NCBI RefSeq assembly: GCF_019578655.1
Contig: NC_063265.1
Location: forward strand, 1,488,001-1,552,000
Direction of reading: 5' to 3'
DNA length: 64,000 nt
Source: Ricinus communis
Lineage: Eukaryota > Streptophyta > Magnoliopsida > Malpighiales > Euphorbiaceae
Within the stretch, counting starts at the first letter, position 1; each line of letters begins with the position of its first letter. This document shows positions 37,442 to 49,859 of this stretch, piece after piece. A program made the translations under genes and the position numbers. The notes under the pieces are model-generated. The model saw only the letters and a program-made list of their open reading frames with translations, made no database searches and was not told where the DNA came from.

Positions 37442-38259
37442 AAAAATAAAAATAAGTTACCAAAAATATTATTTATTTTTTAATTAATTTAATTTAAAAT
37501 AAATAATATTATCAATTTAATAAATATAAATTTAATTTAAAAAGTCCAACTCTATTAGAATTTTAATATTAATTATAAATAAAAGCTTATTTTATTAAAA
37601 AATAAATAAATAAATATTACATGCATGAAAAACTACTATTATTTAAGTAACTATTAATTATAAAGGAAATAAGAGTGTTTCTTGCATAGTTTCATTGTTT
37701 TCACGTACTTTGACTCAAAAAGATAATTCTATTACTTTTAATGAATTACAAGCATTTTGCATAGTGAAACTCTCCAACTAATTAAAGAAAACTAAATAGT
37801 TAATATCAACTATAATTTACTATATAAATATGAAATCTAATTTGAAATTAATTGAAAAATAAAAATAATGCGAAATATAAATTACTTTACAGCCATAGAA
37901 CCGGTAGTTCTAAGATAAAAAAATATGTTAACGTATTAGATAATAAGGTGTTACTATATTAGAACTATTTAATTATTTGGACATGAAGTAATTAAATTTA
38001 AATCCTAAAGCTTTTCCATGGAGCATCAATAACAAATAGAAAATTAAAATCTATGTGAAAGAATAAATAACTCCTCATAAGCTCTTGACATTCATAATGA
38101 TGAAAAGTTCATAATAAAACTCTAAACAAATATTATTGATAGGTTTAGACCAAATAATGGCAAAACAGAAAAATCCAATTTGAGAAAGTTTAAATTTTGA
38201 ATGTTGAATTTTAGTTCTTATAACTAAATATAAATGTATTTGAACCCAATATAAAACGA
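36519..38259. other. HINT1 upstream region and AT-rich intergenic DNA
   Basis: A TATAAAA on the minus strand (complement of 36552-36558) lies only 34 bases before the HINT1 start codon. If used, the 5' UTR would be very short, so the real promoter may be further out. The rest is AT-rich with a (TA)n run at about 37407-37438 and no gene. Confidence 0.4.
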
Positions 38260-38263
38260 AAAG

Positions 38264-38343
<80 letters not shown>
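38264..38343. repeat. (AAT)n-(ATT)n palindromic microsatellite
   Basis: About eighteen AAT/ATA units are followed directly by about eight ATT units, so the two halves are inverted copies that could fold into a hairpin. A plain (AAT)n also occurs at about 35361-35410. Confidence 0.85.
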
Positions 38344-38345
<2 letters not shown>

Positions 38346-38609
38346 ATTAACTATTTAATATTAATTTTTTAATTAAAAGATATAGTGTAAATTTATAATT
38401 GTGGTTGAAATAATTATTTTATTATATCTCATAATGATTCTAATTATTAATAATCATTATATTTTTTATTGTAAGGATAATAATTTAATATTTATTGTTT
38501 TGTTTTAATATATAAATATCATGAATCTATTTACTAAAATTTACATGCATCACGTATGGATAAAAAACTAAATGAAACTTGTGCCAATAATATATTATAT
38601 ATCTTGTCA

Positions 38610-39430
38610 ATACCCGTTTTCAAAATTTAGAAATCAAGAGAATTACAGAAAAATCTGATGATGAAAGTATTATTTTTTTCAAGTTTCGAGGGATTGAGGA
38701 TGATCAAATTTCAATTAGGGCTACAAATAATTAAACCAAAAATCATTCTTTGAAATCAATTTAGACTAAATTGACAGAAAAAATTAAATTTACGAGGTGA
38801 AATTGTAAATTATAAAAGTTCAAGGGTCAAAGTGTAAAAATTTAAAAGATTTCCAACCGAGAGTTAATCAGTTTTGCATACATACACAAGCTAATCAGCT
38901 TTACACAGTCTCGATTAGCTCTAATTTTGGAATTCAATATCATTTTTGGGTATTTTTCACATGAAAATGCCAAAATAAAAAAAAATACATCTTTTAGAAT
39001 GTTTTGTTGATTATTATTCAAAATTGTAATGGTTTTTCTACAGAGGTGGTCGGCTCTATGTAGAGCTGATTGGCTCTAATTTTGAAATTCGACATCATTT
39101 TCGAATATTTTTCACTTCAAAATATCAAAATAATATAAAAATACATCTTCTAGAATGTTCTATTGATAATTATTCAAATTTTTAATAGCTTTTCTGCATA
39201 GAGCTGGTCGACTCTATGTAGAGCTGATCGATTGGCTTTACATAGTTCTGACTGGCTCTAATTTCAGAATTTGACGTCGTTTTCTGGTATTTTTCATTTC
39301 AAAATGCCAAATAAAAACTAAGTAAATTCGGCCTAGACAGACCCCTAAAGCTGATGGGCTCTATGCAAAGTCGATGACTGGACATGGAACTGACCGGCTC
39401 CATGATGTGGCCAATCAGTTGTTTGTCCTA
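38610..39430 (+). repeat. Isolated arm fragment of the long-inverted-repeat family
   Basis: Aligns with 28150-28480: 'gagaattacagaaaaatctg', 'atgatgaaagt', 'gaggatgatc-aatt', 'tcaagggtcaaa', then the motif 'agctaatcagct'. It then contains two or three head-to-tail repeats of an inner-arm segment ('aattcgacatcattttcgaa', 'tacatcttctagaatgttct', 'gagctgatcg') at about 38920-39050, 39070-39200 and 39230-39320. No terminal modules here. Confidence 0.6.
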
Positions 39431-40799
39431 AATCAGTACACTTGTGGGAGTCTTTTATCCTTATCCAAGACTCAGCCTATGGTAATGATAATAGAAATCT
39501 CTCCTAGGTACCTAATTGCTTGCTATTTGAGATATTTTCCCTTATAAGAATTTAAGCCCATATCTTAGAGTGTCTTAGCCCAAAACATATAATGTAAGGC
39601 TTTAGGCCCAAAGATATGTAAGCTTTATTTTTATATTAGAAAATGTTACTTTGTTTATTTTAAATTGCTTTGTAAGCTATTGGCATATGTGTAGGTATTT
39701 ATTATACCCTGTTGATAATAAGCATAAACCCAAAATTCTAGGAAAGAGAGACTCATTACGAATCGTATGTGGGAGTAATAAGGTTGGAAGGATGATTGTG
39801 TAATAACTTGTAAATTCTCTTTGATAATGTTAACCTCTAATTTTGTAAATTGCATGTGTATAATGCATATCATGCATTTGATGCATCATTCTAACTCTTT
39901 GTTTTGAAGCCTTATAAATTCTTCTTTGGGTTAAAAAAGATAAAAGAGCGGTAGGCTGGAGAGGGTACCGATTTCACTGTAGATCCAATCCGTATTGGAG
40001 TGTATTGAAGGACCAAGGGGTCAACCTTTCGTAAGTGAGATTGAAGCTAAGACTGAAATGGCCAATAAAAGAGTTAAAGAGTACGAGGTCGAGATCCTCA
40101 AGAACGTAGTTATTAATGACTTGAAGGCTGTGATTCAAGAAGAGCTCTAACAACTTTTAGCTGGAATGGCTGCAAATCAAGCCCCACTGGCTGGTACAGT
40201 TGCTCTAATTGTCCCCATGATAGTTAACCCCATGTTGTAGTTGATCTAATTACTATCAATGCTAAAACTGCCATTGCTACTGCAGTTATTATTGCTACTA
40301 CTGCTGATGACCCAGCTATAAGGGGAGTGCCTAAGAAATTTTGGGATTTTAATGAGTTTGTGCTAGACCAAGCTATGAAAGAGACTCATCTTGCTACTAA
40401 CGAGGTTGTGAGTGGGTTGAGTGCGAGGCTCGATAAGATGTAAAAGATGCTGAAAATTAAGAGTTTGGACCCAACCTATGACTTTGACGAGTGGGTTTTG
40501 ACTGGTGAAACTAAGTTGCCACCAAGTTCATTTACAAGTTATGATTAGTAAAGTAATAAGTGTTTGTAAGAATTTAAGAGAAAGACGAGTGGTGTGAGAT
40601 AGTGAGTGCATTAGAGGATGTGTTCTTAAACACTTGAGAGGAAACATATAAGGGAGTGAATTTTCATTCTAATGTTTTTGTAAGAAGTTATCATGGACAC
40701 ACATGATGATGATAAACTATGGAAGAAGTCTGTGCAAGATACTTTCATAAGGATTTTGGCATAGTTGGATAAGTTAAGACTTGAAAGGGATGAGTGACC

Positions 40800-41640
40800 G
40801 AACCGAACACTACCTCCACCTCCACCTAAGAGGAAGAATCAGATTGATGATGATGAAAAGGACGATGGCGCCTCTAACCAAAACTTTGGACAAAGAAGGA
40901 AGGATGGGAACTTAGGATCCATTAAGTTAAGGATTCCTCGTTTTCAAGGAAAGAGAGATCCAAAAGTCTATTTGGAATGGAAGAAAGAGGTTGAATGCTT
41001 GTTTGAATGCTATAATTTCACAGAAGGCAAAAAGGTAAAACTTGCTTTTGTTGAGTTTACTAATTATGCTAGTGTGTGGTGGGATCAATTAGGTACCGCC
41101 CGAAGGTACAACGATGAGGATCCAATCTCAAATTTGGGAGAGATGAAGAAAATCATGCGCAAACGGTTTGTTCCTTCACACTACTATAGGGAATTGTACA
41201 ATAAGCTCTAGAAGCTTATACAAGGTACTAAGTCTATGAATGTATACTACCAAGAGATGGAGGTAGCAATGATCCGGGCCAACATTGATGAGAGTAAGGA
41301 GGTAATGATGGCAAGGTTTCTAAATTGACTCAATCGAGATATTGCCAATCTAGTTAAATTACAACCTTATGTGGATATGGAAGATCTACTTCATATCACA
41401 ATCAAGGTTGAAAAACAACTTCGGACTTCAGCCAAAGGTAACTCTACTCCTAAATTTCTAAATAAGTCTAATTAGACTAATCAAATAGGTGGGAGTAGTT
41501 TTGGTGCCAACAAGCTGACATACAAATATAAGACCACGGACGATAAGGGCAAAGGGAAGGCTAGTGGTTCATGTTCAAAGATCCAATGCTTTAAATGCAA
41601 AGGATATGGTCACAAGTAATCCGAACGTCCTAATTAAAGG
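40800..41640 (+). pseudogene. Ty3/gypsy gag (Retrotrans_gag) with broken zinc knuckle
   Basis: The frame from about 40810 through the open part at 40972-41211 shows KLRIPRFQGKRDPKVYLEW, VECLF-CYNFTE, KVKLAFVEFTNYASVWWDQL, MRKRFVPSHYYRELYNKL, followed by a stop (41209-41211), then YYQEMEVAMIRANIDE, another stop near 41325, then L-RDIANLVKLQPYVDMEDL. The zinc knuckle at about 41583 has CFKCKGYGH but the last cysteine is lost and a stop follows. Gag would form the particle shell and bind the element RNA; this copy cannot. Confidence 0.8.
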
Positions 41641-44600
41641 ATTATAACAATCATGGACAACCGAAATATGATAAGAAAAAAGGATGATAATGATGATGAG
41701 CCAGCCTTGAATGATAACACACAAGAATAAGAGGATGTCGAATATGCTCTTAACAGTAAACTCTTTTATTTTGTGACTATGCGTGCTTAGAGCCATTATT
41801 GATGTTCATGATGGTAAGCTCATTCTTAGGGTAGGAGATGAATAACTGACTTTTCAAATTTCTAATGGTATGAAACACCTACTTGCACTCGATGATATGG
41901 ATTCTAGTGATAATATGATAGAGCAAGAAACTGTTAATTTTATTTCATCTATTGTTGCTAATGATCCTTTTAAGTTATGTCTTGTGCAGAAACAGGAAAA
42001 ACTAGAAACATCAAAAGTTGTTGAGTAGTTAGCCTATCTAAAAGCTGGGAAATTGATAAAGAAATGGGCATTTGAAGTTATTGAGATGCCTATGGAAGAA
42101 AGAATGAAGCCTCTTATTAACCTACCAACTTTGGAGCTTAAGAAGTTCCCATCTCATTTAGAATATGTATTTGTGGTGGAGATGATTAAGCTCCTTGATT
42201 CGAGTTGATGGAGATGGTAGTATGGAGGACTGAAACTCCACTTTGTTCTAGCATTTGAGCTGGACTTTTATTTTGATTTGTTTTTATGTCTTTTATTTTA
42301 TTTTTAGATGATTGTACTTAATTAGAATATTTGTATTTTTCTATTTTTATTATTTTTATTATTTTTTATTATTGAATTACTATATATGCTATAACCTTTA
42401 CTTTTGTTCTCAGCTATTCGATAGATAAACAGATGCCTCATGAACTAGAATGATTTTTGCACTAAAAAAAGGGAAGTCATTCAATTTAGGAAAGTCTCTA
42501 TCTGCTTTTGTTTTATTATATGTTATATACCAAACACATTGGGGACAATTATTGATTAAGTATGGGAGAATGGTTTTTATTGTTTTTTGCCTATTTGTGA
42601 TTGATTTCTTATAAGTTTATTGAGTTTAATTAATTACTTGTTATGATTTTCTTTCTCTCGAATTTATAGATTCAAAATAATGGATTTGGTTAGTTGTTTA
42701 TCGAATTGCGATTTAGTTGATTTAGCATTGAATTGTGAATTGAACATGGTATCTATACTAAGAATTTTTGATTCATAGTATCGCATTATTTTTATATCTT
42801 GAAACTTAGTTATGTTTATGAGCATTAAGTTTTTAAATTTCTCTTAATTTTTTTCAAGTAGACACATTCAATACCTCTTTGTACTCTGTTATTCTTTTGA
42901 GATGTTAAATAAATGAATGTAAAAAAAATGCAATGTTAAATTGAAGGAAACTTGAGAATATAAGTATTTATTTCAATTTGTGACTCTAGTTGAGTAACTG
43001 GGGATTGGCATTACTAATATCTACACTCGCGTCGAAAAGGCTAGAATGACAATCTTGAATATGCGTAGATCTTTGAAAAAAGAGACATAAGTAATTGCGC
43101 TTCATGAAAATTTATTTTGTACTTAAGAAAAAAAAGTTTATCCATATTTTTTTCAAAATTTTGGATTATTTGGAAGGAATGCTCATTCCCCTAACTTTAG
43201 ATGTCAAGTTTTATTTTTCTTGGCTTCCTATTATGAGATTGCCGTAGATATTGGTATTTTATTTAAGAATCGATTATTGCTAGTGAATCTAGATTGTGAT
43301 GATATGAATGATTAGCCTTGATATTATTTGATATCTATTTGTTTAAAAGAGAGTTTGTCATTTCTTTATTTTTGATTCTATTCAATTTGCTTAAGGACAA
43401 GCAATTGCTCAAGTGTAGGGGAATTTGATAAGTGCTAAAGGCACTTACTTTTAAACTTTATTTTATATTAATTTTATCTTCAATTGAGTTTGATTTGTTT
43501 ATTCAAATTTGATATTCAGTTCTTTTAGGCACTTTAAGGATAACACATGTCAAGGACTTAAATGGAATTGAAAAGTATGAGAATCGGGCAAACGAAAAGC
43601 ATATTTATCAAAGTTCAGTCTAATACGGAAAACCATATAGGCATATGGCTTTTCTGTGTGAGTTGTGAAAAATGGCAGATTGCATGAAGGGTCCACAAGA
43701 GAAGCCTACACGGCCGAGTGCTCCCCGTGTGAAAGAAATAAGCGAATTTCAGCATTATACAAATTTGATCGCATTAGTTTCAGTGCAGTTTTTCGTGATC
43801 TTACAAGTCCATAATTGAAAAGTGGCCTTCATCAGCTTTGTAAAAGATTTCCTAAGCTATAATTCTTATGAATGACTTAACTCCATATTAGGTTGCTAAA
43901 AATGAAAAAACTTTGGTCGAAATTAGATGTTGTGCATTCTGTTCAATTATTATAATATAGACCCCACCCAGGATTCTATATAGACCGGAGTCCATAAACA
44001 CGTATAGACAGACGCATTGTAAAATATGTAATGTTGCCCATTTAAAATTGAAAGTGCCACATTTTCAGCCAAGAAAACAATCACATCTCATATGTCCAAA
44101 AAAATATTGGCTTCTTCAACTTTTTTTTTTTAAATAGTATCATTTTTAATTTTTTTTAAATTATAATAAAAAATTTATAAAATTAATATTACATTAAAAA
44201 TATATATTGAATAAATTTTTATATATTTATAAAAACTAATCGTTTATTTACGTGTAATACAATTGTTATAATTATTTCACTTTAACTATTTTAAAGATTT
44301 TTATTCTGACGTGTGTATTTATTTTTAACACATGAGATTTTTATTTTTTTTAAATTGTAATCAATTAATTTAAAATTAATATTATATTAAAAATAATATT
44401 TTGAATAATGTCATTTTATATATTTATGAAAGCTACTCGTTTACCTACTTGTTGTATGGTATACGTAATTTTTTAATTATAAATAATAATATAAACTAAA
44501 TTTATATATAAAATTAAATATATATTTAATATTTTATAATTAATTAAAATATTTAAAAATAATAATAAGTTAAATATTTTTAATGTGTTTGTTAGTTTTT

Positions 44601-45582
44601 ATATTTTAAAATTTTATTAATATAAAATATAAAAATTATAAATAAAACAATAGAAAAACTATAAAATTATGCATAAATCTAAACTTTTACGTGTCAATAA
44701 TAAATACATGTGTCAAAATTAAGAATCATGTGTATTAGAATATAGTAACATGTGTCAAAAAGTCTTTATTAGACAAGATACATATATTTTGTTCATTTAT
44801 ATGTACTAAAATATTCATTTTCTATATGTATAATATTCATTAAATGTAATATTCTATAATAATTAATTTTTTTTGTATTTAAATATTGATTATCTATGAA
44901 GTTAATATTCATTACGGCTAATGATCATGTCTATTTATTTTAATGTACTATTCATCAATGTTAATATTATTGTTCATTATCTAGTATTGCAATGTTTATT
45001 GTTTGTATATATAATGTTCATCAATATTCTCAAATAAAAATATTGATTGTTTATGAAAGCTTTTATTGTTTTTGTAATACATATTGAAATTTTTTTGTGA
45101 TTGATATAAACATTCATCATTTATAGGCATAACATTCATTAATTTGTCAATGTATATTCGTCATTGATGAAATCATACCCAGTAATTCATTCAAATGAAC
45201 ATATATAATATAGACATAACATAAATCATCCTTATACAGTTGGTAAACAAAAAGAAACATCAAGCTAAAATTATACTACAAATATTTATATTATGGTATA
45301 CACATCTTTTCAACAAAATAAAGTTAAAAAGTAATAAATATTTAACGTTTAAATAATGAACATTCAATATACGTTTATTTTTTAAAAAAAATCACATCAA
45401 CATTAGACGCAAGTGTAAAACTTAAAATATAAATATTTGTACAAGTAAAATGATATCATATGCACACCTCGGTCCACAAAGCTACATGAACAGAGGTCCA
45501 TATTGTAATTTGCATACAAATCTCAATTGTTATAATATGGACCACATTCCATGATTCTATATGGACCCGAGTCCATAACATA

Positions 45583-45657
45583 TGTGTGGTGCATTTTCTT
45601 TCTAAAATGTGTGGTGCATTTTCTTTCTAAAATGTGTGGTGCATTCTACTTATAAAG
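45583..45657 (+). repeat. Three tandem 25-bp units
   Basis: The unit 'tgtgtggtgcattttctttct' plus 'aaaa' is repeated three times with a 25-base period; the third copy is changed in its second half. Confidence 0.9.
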
Positions 45658-46495
45658 TTTACAATGCAGGAACTTTTATCTCTGCTTTTTCATTATTTTT
45701 TAAGTCTTTTTAAATTATAATAAAAGAATTTATAAAAATTAGTATTATATTAAAAAGTATATATAAACTTGAATCCTATGTGTTAATAATGAGTACATGT
45801 GTCAAAATTAAAAATCATATATGTTAGAATATAGTAACACATGTCAAAAAGTTTTTATTAGACCATATACATATTAATATTTTTTGTTCATTTACATGTA
45901 TTAAAATGTTCATTTTCTATATGTATAATGTCCATTAGATGTAATATTCTATAATAATTAATTTTTTTTGTATTGAAATATTCATTATGATTGATGTTCA
46001 TGTTCATTTTCTTTGATGTATTATTCATCAACATTAATATTAAATTTTTATTATTTAGTACGGCAATATTCATTTTCGGTATATATAATCTTCATCAATA
46101 TTCTCAAATAAAAATTATTTATTTCTAAAAGCTTTTATTGTATTTGTGATGAATGTTGAATTTTTTTTATGATTGATATAAATATTTATAATTTATAGGC
46201 ATAATATTCATTAGTTTATTAATAGATATTTGTTATTAATGAATATCATACTACTAATTCATTCAAATGAAGTTATATGATATAGACATAACATAAATTG
46301 TCCTTACACGGTTGATAAATAAAAAAAAATCAAGCTAAAGTTATACTATAGATAGTTATATTGTAGTACATATAATTTTTTTAACAAAATTAAGTTAACA
46401 GACAATGAGCATTTTATGTTTAAACAATGAACATTCAACACATGTTTAATGAACATAAGTTAATGAACATAAATTATTTTTTCAAAAAAAAAAAT

Positions 46496-46560
46496 GCGTC
46501 AGCGTCTGATGCACATGTCAGCGTTTGATGCGCGTCAGTTTCTGATGCACATGTCAGACA
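46496..46560 (+). repeat. Short repeats of 'gcgtcag...tctgatgcacatg'
   Basis: A GC-richer island in AT-rich DNA: 'gcgtcagcgtctgatgcaca' then 'tgtcagcgtttgatgcgcg' and again 'tcagtttctgatgcacatg'. Two imperfect units of about 35 bases. Confidence 0.7.
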
Positions 46561-47813
46561 CTAAAATAAATATTTTTACCAATTAAACGATACTGGATGG
46601 ATCCCAAGGTCTATAAAGCTATATGGCCCAATATCCATCTTATAATTTGTGTAATCCGTTTTTGTTTGGATCATTCTGAGTGTTTAGGCCTTATCTATAA
46701 TTATAAAGGTCTAATTGAGGTGATCCAAATTCTAAAATAAACTACTCTTTAAGAGACACAACTTTGATGAAGAACGTAAGCCTCAATTCGATTTTGACAA
46801 TACCCTAAAATAGCCTGGAAAATAAAGAACAGAAAGTGATATATTTTCAAGCTACGAAAAGCTAAGGATGTGACACGCCCGTGTGATGCCTATTGTGGTC
46901 CCTATGTGAAACATAAAAAAACACTATTTAAAGGAAATTTTAAATCATATTCTCATTTTCTAGAGAGAGAAACACTTAGAAACTTCATTTTCCTTTCATT
47001 TTTAGGGTTTTGATTGGTCATTTCTCAAGAAGGAATATTAATTCCTTAACTATTATCCAAAATTGAAGATTTTCATCTTTACTCTTCCATGAATAGTTTG
47101 AGATCTTCTTTTCCTAATCTTTATTTCTTTATTATGATGTTTAGGAACTAATTTTCTTGCTATTTGGATTTTGATGAACCCTAATTTGTTATGTATGGAC
47201 TGATTCAAAGTTAATGTAATTAATATTTTCTATGAGTTGTTTTGTCCTTTTTGTTGCTTAATTTTCTATTTCAATTGATAATTCGACATATTGATTAGGA
47301 TTTGTTTTCATAAACTGATTAGAGATAACTTTTTATGAATTGATTACATCTTAAGGATTTAGGATTATTTGAGATACTAGAGATAGATCTACAAGATCCT
47401 TTGATTCAATAGTTCCTTAATCTTAATGCATGACCTAAGCGAGTGGGTTTGAGAAGGGATTCCTCTCCCTCCTCTTAGGAATTGAGGGTTTAATCACTTG
47501 AGAAAGGTTTGAACCTAAATTTATGGAATGCCAACTCAACTCTTGATTTGAATTAATTGTAATTTATTTCATGAAAATACTTGACTTATTAGGGGAATTT
47601 ACTACCTAAATAGGCTTTAATAAGTTTATCAATTATTTTAATCTTTATTTTCAAGATTATTACATCCAAACAACATTTTAATTGCTAAAAATTAATATAT
47701 GATTGAAGGTAGTACTCATAATTAGGTCCCTAGTGGAACGATACTCTTATTCATCATTGTATTACTTGATACGGTTGATGCACTTTGCCGTATGCGGATA
47801 ACACATCATGATT

Positions 47814-48780
47814 TCTATGCAAGCTAGTTATATCTTGTTAGGACGTCCTTGGCAGTTTAATAGAAAAGTTGTTCATTATTGTTTTACTAATCGTCATACT
47901 TTTACTTTTCATAACAAACCTATTACTCTTGTACTTTAACTCCTAAACAGGTCTATGAAGACCAAATTCAATTACAGAGATGTGAGAGTGCATGTGAAAA
48001 AGAAAAGGCGCACGAGCAAAAGGAGATTTGTGAGAAAAATAATGAGAGGTGTGCGAAAAGGGAGAAAAAAGGAGAGTTTGAGTGTTAGAGTAGTGATTAA
48101 AAAGTGAGGCGCAAGAAAAATGAGAGTCTAATGCAAAAGTAAATAAAAAAGAGGCAAAGGCAATTTCTATACCAAAGAGGATGATGTACGAAAAGCCTAC
48201 TTGGCTAAGAAAATCATGCTTATGCTTGTTGTTAAAGGTGCCATGTTATCTTTTTCTAACTCTAAGCTTGAGCATCTACCTCAAAGCATTAAGACTCTTT
48301 TATAGGATTTTGATGATGTTTTTCCATAAGAGATTCCACATGGATTTTTGCCCATTAGAGGAACTGAGCATCGATTGATTTCATACCTAGCATGCAAATA
48401 CCTAATCACCCTGCATATCGAAGTAACCCAGATAAACTAAGGAATTGTAATGACAAGTCGAAGAGTTGCTTTCCAAATGTTTGATTAGAGAGAGTATAAG
48501 CCCATGTATTGTACCTGTTCTTTTGGTGCCCGAGAAAGATGGATCTTCGAGGATGTGCATTGACTATCACGCCATGAACAAGATTAAGGTGCTAATTCGA
48601 GGGCGAATTTGCTTGAGGAATGAGGGAATGATGGAAGTTCTATTACTCTTACAAACCAATCCAAGCAAGATCCTCTATGTATGGAAGTGGACCAATCATA
48701 AGAGCAAGAGCCAAGAAGCTTAAGGATGCAATGGCCTTGTTTGTTGAAACTTTGGTGACAACTCATATTGTTGAAGAATA
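47814..48780 (+). pseudogene. Ty3/gypsy pol remnant: protease tail, RT start, then pol C-terminus
   Basis: Readable pieces in order: ASYILLGRPWQFNRKVVHYC (protease tail, near 47818), a Lys/Glu-rich linker (47980-48180), FDDVFP near 48310, NHPAYRSNPDKL near 48400, then KCLIRESISPCIVPVLLVPE and MCIDYHAMNKIK (48475-48588), which are the first RT strands. Directly after this the frame jumps to TNPSKILYV and an ARAKKLKDAMALFVETLV-like tail (48650-48760), the usual C-terminus of these polyproteins. Most of RT, all RNase H and all integrase are deleted. Several frameshifts and stops. Confidence 0.7.
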
Positions 48781-49859
48781 ATCTTCAAACAAGTCCAACG
48801 ATTCAGATTGCTTCTTATTGCTTCAAGTTAATTGGAATAGGCTTCAATAAGCTTAACCACTTGCTTTCTTCTTTTGGGCCGAAACAAAACTAGTTCCTTA
48901 TCTTTATTTAGTTCAGCCATATTATCCTTTATAACTTAAATTTTAATTCTTTGGGCCTTATATATTACTTGTTTAGTTTGGGCCTTAATTAAGTTTATTA
49001 GGTTTTGCTTAGAGTGGGCTGACCTTGCATACAGCGCCATACTCCTTAGTTATTTTAAACCCTAAAGTATCATCTTGTAAGACTTTAACTTTGATTATAA
49101 TTTGATGTTTGAGAGTATTCTCTTTCTAAGTTCTTGAGAGGGTTTATTATTTTGAACATTGTAACTTTGTTGATTATTCATTGATAATAAATGGTTCCTT
49201 TAATATATTATTGTGAGTTCTTAGTTGCGTATCCTTTATCTTATTCTTGATAGATCCTTAAAACAGATTGATACTCGTTCTATCCAATATATTGTCTAGG
49301 GTCATATTATTGTTTGTTTACTTCTCAATAGATTTTTACTATCCCTTGTTGATACTAATGCCTAGACCAAAAGAGATTCACCATAAACCGTGTGCGGAAG
49401 GAATAAGTTTGGAAGGACTAATTATAACCTTGTGTAAATTTCATTTGATTGTTTGCTAACTGTGTACCGTGCATTTCACGTGTATCATGCATCACACTAA
49501 TTTTTAATTTGAAGACATATAAATTTGCTGTAATACCCGAGATTTTCCCTTAATAATGATAATATTAGTAATAATTAATAAATGAGTTTTTATCTAAATA
49601 AATTTTACTTTATTTTTATTTGGTTTAAATTAGAATGATTTAAATAGAAATTTTAATGCTAGACAAATAAAGGAGTTATTTTCTATATCCAATTAGTTTG
49701 ATTTTTAAGAAATTAATAAAGTAAATTATTTGAGAAATAAATTATATTTTTGGTTATTCAAATTTTCCTCCAAATGAATATATATAAATTAAATTATATT
49801 TGAGAGTTATGGAAGAATTTGTAAAGGATATTTTTTATAAAAGAATTTTTGGGGAAAAG

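Larger units (their letters stand above)
43950..46650. mobile_element. Duplicated inverted-repeat element inside the LTR
   Basis: Two related units lie head to tail, about 43950-45530 and 45531-46650. Both start with a 'tataatat(a/g)gaccccac-ttc' phrase leading to 'gattctatat(a/g)gacc'. Both end with a near-complement ('ggtccacaaagctacatgaa' at 45474; 'ggtctataaagctatatggc' at 46609). They share a 150-bp core ('ttagaatatagtaaca', 'ttctatatgtataat', 'ctataataattaattttttt') at about 44731 and 45815. The first unit also holds the AT-rich 'tatttacgtgtaata' repeat. No transposase found. Exact edges are uncertain. Confidence 0.5.
41785..47808 (+). mobile_element. Truncated Athila-like element inside the gypsy remnant
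   Basis: The left boundary (about 41785) falls in the middle of an Athila-type protease/linker: RAIIDVHDGKLILRVGDE, NFISSIVANDPFKLCLVQK, and the pre-RT phrase LPTLELKKFPSHLEYVFV. RT, RNase H and integrase are missing; the sequence passes into a 3' non-coding region (about 42190-43425) and then a polypurine tract ('aagtgtaggggaatt', 43411-43425) and LTR. The 5' half is absent, so a deletion has fused it to the gypsy gag region. The right end is followed immediately by gypsy protease codons. Confidence 0.6.
43426..47808 (+). repeat. 3' LTR of the truncated Athila-like element, itself interrupted
   Basis: Begins TGATAAGTGCTAAAGG right after the purine tract and ends 'gcggataacacatca'. The end is similar in layout to the complete Athila LTR ('gatactc...actttgccgt...acacatca' against 'gacacttgg...actgcctta...acacatca'). 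The LTR also carries 'tacacggccgagtg' and 'gacacgcccgtgtg' near 43710 and 46870. About 2.7 kb of foreign sequence (43950-46650) splits it. Confidence 0.55.
39640..49528 (+). mobile_element. Degraded Ty3/gypsy remnant, interrupted and internally deleted
   Basis: Contains a gag region (about 40800-41640), a protease-to-RT linker and partial RT (47814-48590), and the pol C-terminus (48590-48780), in that order. A block of 220-270 bp is repeated at the two ends (39650-39920 and 49305-49528; shared phrases 'gttgataataa-cat', 'aataag-ttggaagga', 'atgcatca'), probably LTR remnants. The outer LTR limits are not clear. It is split by an Athila-like fragment (41785-47808) and ends where a 3-kb LTR inserted. 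Non-functional. Confidence 0.6.
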
